Shown: positions 1-9,425 of the stretch, one piece after another | Layout of the letters: each line of letters opens with the position of its first letter | Numbering within the stretch: the stretch's first letter is position 1 | Assembly: GCA_922989275.2 (NCBI GenBank) | Contig: OV277863.1 | Span: 17,016,001-17,080,000, forward strand | Source: Gari tellinella | Taxonomy: Eukaryota > Mollusca > Bivalvia > Cardiida > Psammobiidae | Length of the DNA stretch: 64,000 nt | Direction: 5' to 3' | Notes under the pieces: generated by a model | Databases searched by the model: none | Seen by the model: only the letters and a program-made list of their open reading frames with translations | Told to the model about the DNA's origin: nothing | Program-made: the position numbers and the translations under genes

Positions 1-162
1 ACTTGTCTTCCAAAAAGTTATATAACAAAAAATAGAACATTGTCAGCTATTGTGAGATAAGACTTATTTTTACCCTTGACCCCTAAACCAGTGTATTAAT
101 ATACCACATATTATTCACTCGGGGAATACTAAAGTCTCCAAAGAGTAGACTGTTAGCTACCT

Positions 163-222
163 AATGCAGGACAAAAGTAATGCAGAAAGCTTCTTTCTGC
201 ATTGCTTTTGTCCTCCATTAAA
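163..222. repeat. T-family hairpin
   Basis: This is a short near-perfect inverted repeat. An arm starting AATGCAGGACAAAAG is followed at once by its complement, with AAGCTT at the turn. Related T hairpins lie near 17745, 41277, 49910 and 61570. The unit of the 46-bp minisatellite at 6645-7118 contains the same core. No flanking duplication is clear. Confidence 0.6.
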
Positions 223-234
223 AAAACACTTGCA

Positions 235-563
235 TTAACCCATAAATACGCCTTTTTACGCCTATAATTTATTCCTGCACTGAAGAAAATACATGTAGTT
301 CACTTTTATACAGTGATGCATATCGAGGGCTTGGTGCAAAACTATTGTAACTCCCTCACAATTGTGAGGGAGTTACAATAGTTTTGCACCAAGCCCTCGA
401 TATGTATTATAAGAATATTTTCTATATTCTAGCAGATAATAGCTTAAAGCAGACTGAAAGTAAAGAAGAATGCGCCTTAAGGCACATTCTGCTTTACTTT
501 CAACCTGCTTTAAGTGATCATCTTTCTTTAAAACTAGAAAAAGGCTATGGGGTAATGGGTTAA
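235..563 (+). mobile_element. A-family TTAA MITE carrying an inserted perfect palindrome
   Basis: The copy starts TTAACCCATAAATACGCC and ends TATGGGGTAATGGGTTAA, the standard ends of family A. It keeps the central hairpin at about 447-512. A separate 86-bp palindrome (319-404) interrupts the left half. TTAA ends with a CCC/GGG start fit piggyBac-type MITEs. No transposase is encoded. Confidence 0.85.
319..404. repeat. Perfect 86-bp palindrome
   Basis: Two 43-base arms meet at the centre CAATTG (359-364) without mismatch or loop. The arm begins CATATCGAGGGCTTGG. It replaces about 13 bases of the family A consensus, so it is a later insertion or rearrangement inside that MITE. I saw no second copy in the window. 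Confidence 0.85.
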
Positions 564-1090
564 AGAATACCCATACATTTTCATGGATTGCAGCATATAA
601 GCACAGAATTGTCTGTGCATAGTCATTAAGTTAAATGATAGTGATATCCATGTTCATTATACATACCTCGTGCGTTACTCCTGGGCCCATGTTTCTGGCG
701 GCTAAGTTAGACATGTCATGCAACATTAACAGACGAGCTGAAACACATCAGAGCTGCCGTAGTAATTGTGGACTTGTCACAGACTTGTCATATGGAGCAC
801 AGTATCCATAGATCATATACACTGTCAGTTCACGGTTTATGTGTCTATTATGCAGTTTCAACATGTGTATAAAATTATATGTATTGCTGTTAATTGAATT
901 TGATTTAATTTCAATTTAATTGAATTAATTTAAACTCATAGTTTGTTCCTCGTATATCCTCATGTGTCTTACAAATATTAATTTTTTAGCAGTAAATTTA
1001 ACTGAAATAAGATCATAGCTGGTTCCATTTGCAATTAATTGCATGTATGTCCTGATTTATGTAACGTTATACACTAGCGGTTGAATCATA
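564..1090. other. Unassigned AT-rich sequence
   Basis: I see no gene, splice-like exon or recognised repeat here. The stretch around 885-935 is a simple run rich in TTAAT and AATTTAATT. Confidence 0.5.
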
Positions 1091-1273
1091 TTAACCTTTG
1101 CAAAAAGTTTGGATCCTGATTAGACTTTGCATTACACAGCGTCTTATCAAGATCCAAACTCTTTGACACTCAGGCACTGCTTCGAAAAGAAATTTAGAAA
1201 ATTCTACTTTAAGAACATTTGCAGCCGACTTTTTATTACAGATGAAATAAATGCCTAGCATGCAAAGAGTTAA
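1091..1273 (-). mobile_element. B-family TTAA MITE
   Basis: TTAA occurs at both ends (1091-1094 and 1270-1273). The right end reads GCATGCAAAGAGTTAA, the standard B terminus. The central inverted repeat at about 1097-1168 carries the AAAAGTTTGGATCC type core. This copy is shorter and more diverged than the one at 1285. Confidence 0.75.
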
Positions 1274-1284
1274 TTTAACTGCTG

Positions 1285-1514
1285 TTAACTCTTTGCATGC
1301 TATCGGCGGATATATCCCCCACAGTGATTGCCTTTGCAAACAGTTTGGATCCAGATGAGACGCCGCATATAAACATGGCGTCTCATTCGGATCCAAACTG
1401 TTTGCCATATTCTGACCCTGAAATTAAAAGAAATTTTGAAAATGCTAATTTTAGAACAGCAGCAGACGACAAATGTTGCAGACAAAAAACATTACCCAGC
1501 ATGCAAAGAGTTAA
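1285..1514 (+). mobile_element. B-family TTAA MITE, well preserved
   Basis: It starts TTAACTCTTTGCATGC and ends GCATGCAAAGAGTTAA, a long terminal inverted repeat inside TTAA. The inner hairpin (about 1334-1402) is built on GCAAACAGTTTGGATCC followed by GATGAGACGCC. The outer B arm includes GCAGACGACAAATG. The small open frames across it are by-products of the palindrome. Confidence 0.85.
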
Positions 1515-1545
1515 TTTGATATAATTGAGATAAGCTGATAGTTAC

Positions 1546-1955
1546 GAGTCAGAGCTCCAGATAAGGTGAGAATTTCAAACACTATAACATCCTTAAGTCT
1601 GAATCAAAACTCTATGATGTGACAACTTATTAGACTCATCTCAAAGAGTAATCACAACATAGGGTTTCAAAAACTTATCTCCTTATTTTCCAACCAAACC
1701 CTATGATGTGACTACTCATTAGAATCGTCTCAAAGAGACGATTCTAATGAGTAGCCACAACATAGGGTTTTGTTGAGACTTAAGTAAGAAACATTAGAAA
1801 ATGTCAATTTAGTTTTTCCAACCAAACCCTATGATGTGACTACTCATTAGAATCGTCTCCAAGAGACGATTCTAATGAGTAGTGACAACATAGAGTTTTG
1901 TCGAGACATTTAAGTAAGAAACGTTTGAAAATGTCAATTCAGTTTACTCACTCTT
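1546..1955. repeat. D-family MITE with three tandem hairpin cores
   Basis: The left end GAGCTCCAGATAAGG is the D terminus. The D core (AAACCCTATGATGTGACTAC and its complement) is present three times in tandem, at about 1610-1665, 1694-1769 and 1826-1902. The last two are almost identical and nearly perfect hairpins with about 36-base arms. The right terminus is degraded. Confidence 0.75.
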
Positions 1956-2605
1956 TCCTGTAGCCTAGTAGAGCTGTTCCTCATATGATCAGAGACAGTG
2001 ATTGTATGTTCTATATATGACTTTAGATAAACGTATCCAGGTGTTCGATCCATATGTAGCAGTGTGGGAGACTCAAGCGTGACAGAGTCTTTTATGAATT
2101 TCTCATTAGTCATGCACAGAAGCGATGACATTCATTTGTCAATAATCGACAGTCCTTCTCTATAGCTCTCTGTATCCCTATGGAATTTTAACCATTCTTT
2201 CAAATGAAAGCAAAGTGAGGTAATCTGTTGAAAACCAATCCAGATTTAGATCCAATACCAGGTCACTATGTACTCTATAAAAGAACAAAGGTGTTTGAAA
2301 CTTTGATGCTTGACTGGAAGGCAAAGCATTACAGGTAACAGTGATTTTCAAAATTCTAGCAATTGCCATTTTTGTCAAGCCTAATGCTGTCAGTTGTTGA
2401 AAGGATATGTCACAGTAAAGTTGAAATGAATTTTCATAATTAATAGGACAGGGTCGGAAGGCTGGTGCTGTCTCATGTTTCATGATGTTACATTTGCAAT
2501 TAAACAATATTCGCTTCACTGCCCAAGTCCCTCAGGTGGACTGTGCTGCGAGGATAATCCTGAGTGTGAACACAATTTCTGTGTGCAACCATTTCTCTCA
2601 CAGCT
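1956..2605. other. Unassigned sequence
   Basis: I see no coding signal. A 113-codon minus-strand frame lies here but has no recognisable domain. No family repeat from the rest of the window was matched. Confidence 0.4.
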
Positions 2606-2857
2606 TTAACCCTTTCCCCCATAGAAGCGACTTTTAGCGCATATAATTTATTCCTCAGCTGAAGAAAGTAGTTCCAATTTAATCAGTTATGAATAAATAT
2701 TATAGCTTATATTTTATATATTCTAGCACATGGAAGCTTAAACAAGGTTGAAAGTAAAGCAGAATGCGCCCTAAGGCGCATTCTGCTTTACTTTCAACCT
2801 GCTTTAAGTGGTCGTCTATCTTCAATACAAGAAATAGGCTATCAGGTAAAGAGTTAA
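2606..2857 (+). mobile_element. A-family TTAA MITE
   Basis: A full-length copy of about 250 bp. It starts TTAACCCTTTCCCCCATAG and ends AGAGTTAA. The central hairpin at about 2735-2810 has arms GCAGAATGCGCC and GGCGCATTCTGC. Its terminal TTAA is shared with the next copy. Confidence 0.85.
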
Positions 2858-3165
2858 CCCTTTACCCATAGCCTGTTTCTATATTTGATGACCAGTGACC
2901 ACTTTACCCATTACCCCAATAGCCATTTTCTAGTTTTGAAGACTTATTACGCGATGACCACTTAAAGCATGTTGAAAATAAAACAGAATACACCTTAGAC
3001 ACATTCTGCTTTACTTTCAGCCTGCTTTAAGCTACCATCTGCATGGATCTAGAAAATATTCCTTTAATGCATATTTATTCATGACTGTATAAAGTGGAAC
3101 TATTTCACTCACTGGAGGAATGAATTAAAGGCATAAAATGGCATATTTATGGGATAATGGGTTAA
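2854..3165 (-). mobile_element. A-family TTAA MITE abutting its neighbour
   Basis: A reverse-oriented copy that uses the same TTAA (2854-2857) as the preceding MITE. The terminal segment occurs twice (at about 2854 and 2898), an internal duplication of the left end. It ends GGGATAATGGGTTAA. Confidence 0.8.
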
Positions 3166-3287
3166 AGAAGGTTGAAAGTAAAGCTGAATGAGCATTAAGG
3201 TGCATTCTGCTTTATTTGCTTGCTTTCCTGCTTTAAGTGGTCATTTGACTTCAAAACTTGAAAACAGGCTAACTGGGTAAAGGGTTA
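3162..3287 (+). mobile_element. Right half of an A-family MITE
   Basis: Only the hairpin and right end remain. They run from the GTTGAAAGTAAAGC arm to GGGTAAAGGGTTA. The piece starts exactly at the TTAA that ends the previous copy. Confidence 0.7.
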
Positions 3288-3726
3288 CTATTTTCATGTT
3301 GCTGAGAACTTAAAGACATTACATGACCAAGCTTGGGTGGTAACACCTAGTCTGAAAAAAGTTAGGATTAAATCATGAATAGCATGCTTTTACTGTTACA
3401 ATACTGTACAGATGTCTAGGCAAAGATTCAGTCAGCCGTTTCATGTGAGGCCCGTACCTATAATAGGATAGTTGGGTTTGTAAAACCCATTGAAAAAACC
3501 CTTGATTGTGAGTATGTGAGGGCCTCTATAGAAAACTTGAGATTGCTGACATTGACTGAGCGCACGCTTCCCATGCTTTACAGTTATTTTGACACCTAGT
3601 GGGAACAATGGAGGGGGAATCAATGAATGAACTGGTTTAATGTCTTTAACTTTGCTTAGTGTATGAGCAGTTAGAGCAAAGTATAGTATATTTAACTATT
3701 TATGGGCTTATATAATTATATATACA
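3288..3726. other. Unassigned sequence
   Basis: Nothing recognisable. No exon, repeat family or RNA gene is supported. Confidence 0.4.
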
Positions 3727-5071
3727 TGTAGCCTGTTTCTAGTATTGATAGGTGAAAGTTGGTTGGAAGTAAAGCAGGTTGAAAGTAAGGCATAATGCGC
3801 TTTAAGGCACCTTCTGCTTTACTGTTGACCTGCTTTTAAAGCTATTATCTGCAAGGAAATTTCTTATGATACATAATTAGTATACCCCCACAAACAGAGT
3901 CGTCGGTCGGTCGGTCTGTCTGCAAAATCTTGTACTTTCGACTCCTCCTTCAGTTTCAACCGGATTCTTTTGATACTTGGCATAAATGTTACTCAGGTGT
4001 AGTAGATGTGCAAGACACACATTTAAGGTCTCTGTGACCTTGACCTTGACCTTTGGCCTTTAAATTGGTCTTGAAATTGGCAGGCAAAAATCTTGTACTT
4101 TGAACTCCTCTTTCACTTTCAACCTGATTCACTTGATACTTGGCATAAAATGTTACTCAGCAGTAGTATATGTGCAAGACACACATTTCAGGTCTCTTTG
4201 ACCTTCACATTGACCTTTGGCCTTGAAGTTGGTCTTGAAATTGGCAGGCAAAATCTTGTACATTGAACTCCTCCTTCACTTTCAACCTGATTCACTTGAT
4301 ACTTGGCATAAATGTTACTCAGGAGTAGTACATGTGCAAGACACACATTTCAAATCTCTGTGACCTTGACCTTTGTCCTTGAAATTGGTCTTGAAATTGG
4401 CAGGCAAAATCTTGTACTTTGAACTCCTCCTTCACTTTCAACCTGATTCACTTGATACTTGGCATAAATGTTACTCAGGAGTAGTAGATGTGCAAGACAC
4501 AAATTTCAGGTCTCTGTGATCTTGACCTTGACCTTTGTCCTTGAAATTAGTCTTGAAATTGGCAGGCAAAATCTTGTACTTTGAATTTGATTCAAAATAC
4601 TAAATTTACCCTCGGGTAAGTTTTCTTGAATGGTGTATCTCACAAATGTTCACAAATATGCCTTCGTTAATTTTTTCGATTCAATTTGTGTCACAACCGC
4701 TTCGGAAAATTCCTGTAAAAATATTCAAACGTAGAATTTGTTTTTTGAAGCGCCCGATTCGATGGCAAATCCCTTGCGATTATCAATTTAATTTAATAAG
4801 GTTCAGTACTGTACTTGGCATAAATGTTACTCAGGAGTTGCAGAGTGTCATATACCATTTTTAAGTCATTTTGACCTTGGCTTAGACCTTTGACCTTATT
4901 GTAAAACCTTATTGAAAATATCTGCCGAGTGTGACAGAGTGCTGTATAGCGGGGGTATTTATCACCTTTAGTGATAGCCGTTCTAGTTCATGACTGTATC
5001 AACTTGAGCTGTCCTCTTCAATAGGAATTAATTAAATGCATAAAAGGCCCATCTATGGAGTAATGGGTTAA
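3727..5071 (-). mobile_element. A-family MITE split by a K element
   Basis: The left part (3727-3880) matches the A hairpin side up to TCTTATGATACATA. The right part (4986-5071) resumes at TTCATGACTGTAT and runs to TAATGGGTTAA. The 1.1-kb K element sits between them, so K is younger than this A copy. Confidence 0.75.
3881..4985 (+). mobile_element. K element: HINE/Helitron-like, with about 160-bp tandem repeats
   Basis: The 5-prime end TATACCCCC recurs inverted as GGGGGTAT at 4951-4958. A short hairpin ATCAC-CTTTA-GTGAT follows, then a terminal CTAG. The interior begins with CGGTCGGTCGGTC and has about four repeats of 156-164 bp (starts near 3922, 4084, 4248, 4404 and 4566), most with a TGACCTTGACCTTTG block. 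Subterminal inversion plus a 3-prime hairpin is the plan known for Helentron-associated elements. No Rep/helicase is present. Confidence 0.65.
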
Positions 5072-5229
5072 AAGATGGACAAAATGTAATTTAACTTCAG
5101 CAAATTCCAGTTATAAAAATTCATCTCTGTAAATTATTAATATGCATAAGATTGAGTTAGGCCATTTGTGACCATTACAGTGAGTGAGTATTGGAAATGT
5201 CACAAACTTATGATTCTCAATGAGTGGGT

Positions 5230-5443
5230 TTAACCCTTTGAACCCTAGTCCCGCATATAGGCGTCCTTTTCAAACAGTATACATGTTAAAAGTACACTGT
5301 CTTGTCCTATGCAAACAGTGAAGACCCAGATCAGAGGGCTCCTTCAAAACATTGACAAAAACAACCATTAAAAGTCAGAAATGGACTTGACTAAAATAGA
5401 AACTGGAATTGTCCATTTAAAGTTTCAGGGAGGAAAGAGTTAA
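5230..5443 (+). mobile_element. C-family TTAA MITE, half of the core hairpin deleted
   Basis: It starts TTAACCCTTTGAACCCTAG and ends GGAGGAAAGAGTTAA. Only one arm of the C hairpin (GCAAACAGTGAAGACCC, then GATCAGAGGGCTCC) is present; the partner arm is missing. Complete copies lie at 52646 and 53920. Confidence 0.8.
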
Positions 5444-5625
5444 TGAAGGTCTGAGGTTGAAATGCTTTCCTTATTTGGAGCTCTCAGAATCAGTATTTAG
5501 GTAGATTGATCAGGCACTAATCAAAAGAGACAAATGGTAACAGTCAATGATAGAATCTATAATATCATGCACTCACTCACTGTGGAACCTTTCTAAACAA
5601 ACTCCAAATAGGGTAGTGTCAGTCA

Positions 5626-5849
5626 TTAACTCTTTGCATGCTGGGTAATATTTTTCGTTCGCAACATTTGTCGTCTGCTTTTGTTCTAAAAATAGATTTG
5701 TCTAAATTTCTTTTCAAACATGGTCAGAGTATCAAACAGTTTGGATCCTGATGAGACGCCGCATTACGCTGCGTCTCATCGGGATCCAAACTGTTTGCTA
5801 CGGTAATCACTGTGGTGGATATATCCCCCGCTAGCATGCAAAGAGTTAA
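5626..5849 (-). mobile_element. B-family TTAA MITE, full length
   Basis: It starts TTAACTCTTTGCATGC and ends GCATGCAAAGAGTTAA. The hairpin at about 5730-5802 has the AAACAGTTTGGATCC core and GATGAGACGCCG arms around GCATTACGC. The ATTTGTCGTCTGC segment typical of B is intact. Confidence 0.85.
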
Positions 5850-5940
5850 GATCTAGGTAGAGCATTGCGCCATAAGTACACCTTTGTATGCCTCTAATTA
5901 TTTAAACAGTAAGAAAAGTAGTCCATCAGCTACTATACAG

Positions 5941-6077
5941 TTATTAAACGGCCGAGGGCGGGCCGTCGTTGCTTATTGGCACAAGTTAGCCATAATGGCA
6001 CGAGGGCCTTGGCCCGAGTGCCAATGTGGCTAACGAGTGCCAATAAGCAACGACAGCCCGCCCTCGGCCGTTTAATA
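5941..6077. repeat. Long GC-rich palindrome
   Basis: Two arms of about 68 bp, starting TTATTAAACGGCCGAGGG, face each other with few mismatches and almost no loop. The GC content is far above the surroundings. A second hairpin (6245-6304, GGGCCAATAACC to GGTTATTGGCCC) follows, so the two may belong to one element. Confidence 0.8.
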
Positions 6078-6244
6078 ACTTGTTTATTGTATACCTGGTT
6101 CAAAATCAACGAATACGTATATTGTTTGAATGTTTACATAAGCGCGGCCGTTATAGAAATCAAATGACGTCATCTTCAACGAACGTTGGCCATTTTGAAC
6201 GTTACGTTGCTAACGTTTTCACGTTCATAAATTCTGTTGCCCCG

Positions 6245-6304
6245 GGGCCAATAACCGGATGCAGTCCAAATAACCTGTAATTGGACTGCATGGGGTTATT
6301 GGCC
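6245..6304. repeat. Hairpin
   Basis: The inverted arms GGGCCAATAACC..ATGCAGTCCAA and TTGGACTGCAT..GGTTATTGGCCC are about 25 bp each, around an 11-base loop. Confidence 0.75.
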
Positions 6305-6339
6305 CGCTCAGCAAGGGCGTATTGCATTGTCATCATAGC

Positions 6340-6530
6340 AAAATCTGTTACTATTTATAGTAAGGTATACAATAAATGAAATATAAAAAGACATTTCCAG
6401 TACCTTTCCAGGTGGTAGCTTAAAAAAGGCTTAGAGTAAAGCAGAATGCTCCTTTAGGCGCATTCTGCTTTACTTTTAACATGCTTTGAGGGATAACCAG
6501 ATTTCAAAATTAGAAACAGGCTATTGAGAA
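6340..6530 (+). mobile_element. Degraded A-family MITE
   Basis: The central hairpin (GAGTAAAGCAGAATG, CATTCTGCTTTACTTT) and the AAACAGGCTAT stretch of the right arm are clear. The outer TTAA ends are lost. Confidence 0.65.
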
Positions 6531-6644
6531 ATGGCATGTTCAATTAGGACATTTATTTAATGCAGAAAGCTCTCATAGTATGTGTTGCAGTAAACCTGTT
6601 TTAGGCAGCCAATCAAATGAAAATGAATTGACAGTCCTGTGAGG

Positions 6645-7118
6645 AGCTTTCTGCATTAATCTTATGCATATAATAGGCAGCCATCTTTACAGCTTTCTGC
6701 ATTAATCTTATACATATAATAGGCAGCCATCTTAACAGCTTTCTGCATTAATTTTATACATATAATAGGCAGCCGTCTTTACAGCTTTCTGCATTAATCT
6801 TATACATATAATAGGCAGCCATCTTTACAGCTTTCTGCATTAATCTTATACATATAATAGGCAGCCATCTTTACAGCTTTCTGCATTAATCTTATACATA
6901 TAATAGGCAGCCATCTTTACAGCTTTCTGCATTAATATTATACATATAATAGGCAGCAATCTTTACAGCTGTCTGCATTAATCTTATACATATAATAGGC
7001 AGCCATCTTTACAGCTTTCTGCATTAATCTTATACATATAATAGGCAGCCATCTTTACAGCTTTCTGCATTAATCTAATACATATACTAGGCAGCCATCT
7101 TTACAGCTTTCTGCATTG
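6645..7118. repeat. 46-bp minisatellite, about 10 copies
   Basis: The unit is ACAGCTTTCTGCATTAATCT plus TATACATATAATAGGCAGCC plus ATCTTT. Copies differ at a few positions. The AGCTTTCTGCATTA core is the same as in T-family hairpins, so the array probably grew from a T copy. The spacing is regular, but units are contiguous with no distinct spacers, so it is not a CRISPR array. Confidence 0.9.
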
Positions 7119-7120
7119 CT

Positions 7121-7369
7121 TGAATCTTTCCTCCCTAAAACTTTAAATGGAAAATTCCAGTTTCGATTTTTGTCTAGTCCATTTCTGGCTTTTAAGAGTT
7201 GTTTTTGTCAATTTTGGCATTACTGACAAACAATGAAGACCCTGATCAGAGGGCTCCTTTCGGAGCCCTCTGATCTGGGTCTACACTGTTTGCATAGGAC
7301 AAGTGTACTATTCACATGTACACTGTTTGAAAAGATGCCTATATGCGGGACTAGGGTTCAAAGGGTTAA
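7121..7369 (-). mobile_element. C-family TTAA MITE
   Basis: It ends AGGGTTCAAAGGGTTAA. The left TTAA is lost where it meets the minisatellite (reads TGAATCTTTCCTCCC). The core hairpin at about 7228-7304 has arms GATCAGAGGGCTCC and GGAGCCCTCTGATC. Confidence 0.8.
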
Positions 7370-7395
7370 ATCCTGCATTGGGTAGCCACTTCTCT

Positions 7396-7639
7396 TTAAC
7401 CCTTGATTCCGTAGCCTGTTTCTAATTTTGAAGACAGGTGACCACTAAAAGCTGGTTGAAAGTAAAGCATTATGTAGGCGCATTCGTATATCTGCTTCAC
7501 TTTTAACATCTGCTAGAATATGGAATCTATTTCTTATGATACATATTCATGCATGCCTGTATAAATGAGAACTCTTTTTTTTCAGTGGAGGAATAAATTA
7601 AAGGTGCAAAAAATGTGTATCTATGGAGTAATTGGTTAA
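7396..7639 (-). mobile_element. A-family TTAA MITE
   Basis: TTAA at 7396 and 7636. It follows the reverse A layout (TAGCCTGTTTCTAATTTTG, hairpin, TATTCATG, GGAGGAATAAATTAAAG). The hairpin is partly deleted. Confidence 0.8.
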
Positions 7640-7911
7640 AGGGAGCCATTTTGCCGTTAAATGTATCAAACTAGGTGAGACTTAGTGTACTCCACAGATC
7701 TATACTCTTTGTATGTCCACATAAAGGCTCTATGACAAAAAATCAGAATAGTGATTCAAATTTATTACAGAAATATAATTTTTATATACATGTATTGTAT
7801 TTTTATATTCTTTTGTTTTATCTGTCGATAAACACTCACTTTTATGATCATAAAAAGGAATGTTTTTTTCCTATGTTTAAAGGCATGCCATACCTGTTTA
7901 AAGTTAGATGA

Positions 7912-8039
7912 TTTAATCCATTACTTCATAAATATGGCTTTTTATGCCTTTAATTTATTCCTCCGTGGAAGAAAGTAATTCCCCTTTATACAGTGGAATG
8001 TGTTTTTTTCCTTTCAACGTGCTTTATATATAACTCCAG
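7912..8039 (+). mobile_element. Left half of an A-family MITE
   Basis: The segment AATCCATTACTTCATAAATA through GCCTTTAATTTATTCCTCC matches the A left arm. It is joined to a reverse copy. Confidence 0.6.
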
Positions 8040-8871
8040 GACCTTACCCCATAGCATGTCTCTAGTATTTAAGATAGGTGATCACTTAAAGCAGACTGAA
8101 AGTAAAGCAGAATGCACCTTCAGCCTGCATTTAACCCACCATCTTCTAGGATATAGAAAATATTTCTTTTGGAACATGTTCATGACTGTGCAAATTGGAA
8201 CTTATTTCTTTTATGGAGGAATAAATTAAAGCTGCATCAAATAGAAGCAAGTCCACAGAAGAGCTGTTTCAAAAAGGAGCAAGTCTTCAGAAACCGGGCT
8301 CATAGAAGTTTCGGTTTGTAAACCTTCCTTTTCCTTTAGGAAGTCTAAACTAGCAAGGGTAGCAAGCTGTGGACGTGTCTATTCCCAGCCAGCATCATTC
8401 TGTTTCCACTTATTTATGTCGTAGTATGTCACTTTTCTTCTGAAGCATTGTGATGCTGGCTGTCAGTCAAACGCAAATATGGAAAACGTTACAGATGTCA
8501 CTGAAAGAGGAACACAAAGGGTAACTGTTGTTCAAACAGTAACTGGTTGTCTCTTTCTATTTTATTCCTGGGAATTACTTTTCTATCTTATCCATGGACA
8601 CAAATAGTTGTTCCAACTAAGCAAACCTCATAATGTTGGTCTGCTGGTAAAAATTTGCCAATTTCTGGAGGCCTAAACAGAAGATCAAGCCTGCTTCTAA
8701 AATGAAGGAACAATTCTAAAGAAGAGTTGGTCCAGAAATCTACTTATAAATATACAGAGAAACAAGAAGATTTGAGAAGCAACTCCAGTCAAGGTCAATT
8801 GCTAAGTATGGATAAGATAGGACATGCTTAGGACTGCAAAACAGCAGCCATAGCAACAGATGACATCATGA

Positions 8872-8906
8872 TGACGTCATGACATCAACTCGATGTTGTG
8901 ACGTCA
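8872..8906. promoter_or_regulatory. Two CRE palindromes
   Basis: TGACGTCA occurs at 8872-8879 and 8899-8906, amid several near-copies (TGACATCAT, TGATGACATCAT) over 8860-8950. This is the consensus site of CREB/ATF bZIP factors. With the TATA motif at 9025 it makes a promoter-like block just before the hammerhead motif. The function is inferred. Confidence 0.45.
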
Positions 8907-9024
8907 TGTTGAAATCACATCAACTGATGACATCATAATGACTGTCATCATCAAAAGCTGTGTAAATAACACATGCTTAGAAACCATGATGCCAAACAAA
9001 GGTCACATGGTAGCATCCCTCAGG

Positions 9025-9032
9025 TATAAAAG
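9025..9032 (+). promoter_or_regulatory. TATA-box-like motif
   Basis: TATAAAAG lies 34 bases before the hammerhead motif and about 120 bases after the CRE pair. It may be the promoter of the hammerhead-bearing element. There is no direct evidence of transcription. Confidence 0.4.
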
Positions 9033-9058
9033 TGAGGTGCCACAATGGTACATCTCAT

Positions 9059-9099
9059 TCATTCTGATGAGTCCAAACAAGGACGAAACTAGTCAATGA
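9059..9099 (+). ncRNA. Type I hammerhead ribozyme motif
   Basis: All core parts are in order. Stem I is TCATT (9059-9063) with AATGA (9095-9099). The core CTGATGA is 9064-9070. Stem II is GTCC/GGAC with loop AAACAA (9071-9084), followed by GAAA (9085-9088). A minimal stem III (A9088-T9093, C9089-G9092, loop TA) leads to the cleavage triplet GTC ending at 9094. Very short stem III is known for animal type I hammerheads found in Penelope-like elements and retrozymes. Activity may need a dimer. The motif lies directly against the LINE tail on the opposite strand. Confidence 0.85.
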
Positions 9100-9425
9100 T
9101 ATTATTATTATTATTATTATTATATACCATATTTATATAGCACTTTTTTCATATATAATCATACGTTCAAAAGTGCTTTACAATTATAAAAACACAAATA
9201 AAACATGAAATGAGAGTAACAATTAAAATAAACATTTCATAAGACTACCTATACAGTTTAAAGCATAATCATTGCGTTATAAAAATAATTAATTAAATAA
9301 ATAAATCATTAAAACAGGCATAACTACATTTAAAGATGGCATATTGGCAGTTATATAAAACAAATATAATTCTGTCTAGTCAGGAATAAAAATATATTTC
9401 TACATATGCACAGTCAATATGACAT

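Noticed and set aside
1297..1524. Small proteins with NSLDPDETPH type sequence seen at several places
   Set aside because: They recur wherever a B, F or G hairpin occurs, on both strands, and are translations of the palindrome.
2178..2519. 113-codon minus-strand frame
   Set aside because: No domain, no splice-supported context, composition like the surrounding non-coding DNA.
5735..5745. CTGATGAGA motifs in B MITEs as hammerhead cores
   Set aside because: They are part of the B hairpin arm; no GAAA after a stem II and no GTC cleavage site follow.
6645..7118. CRISPR-like array (regular repeats)
   Set aside because: The 46-bp units are contiguous with no unique spacers, there are no cas genes and the context is eukaryotic. 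It is a minisatellite.
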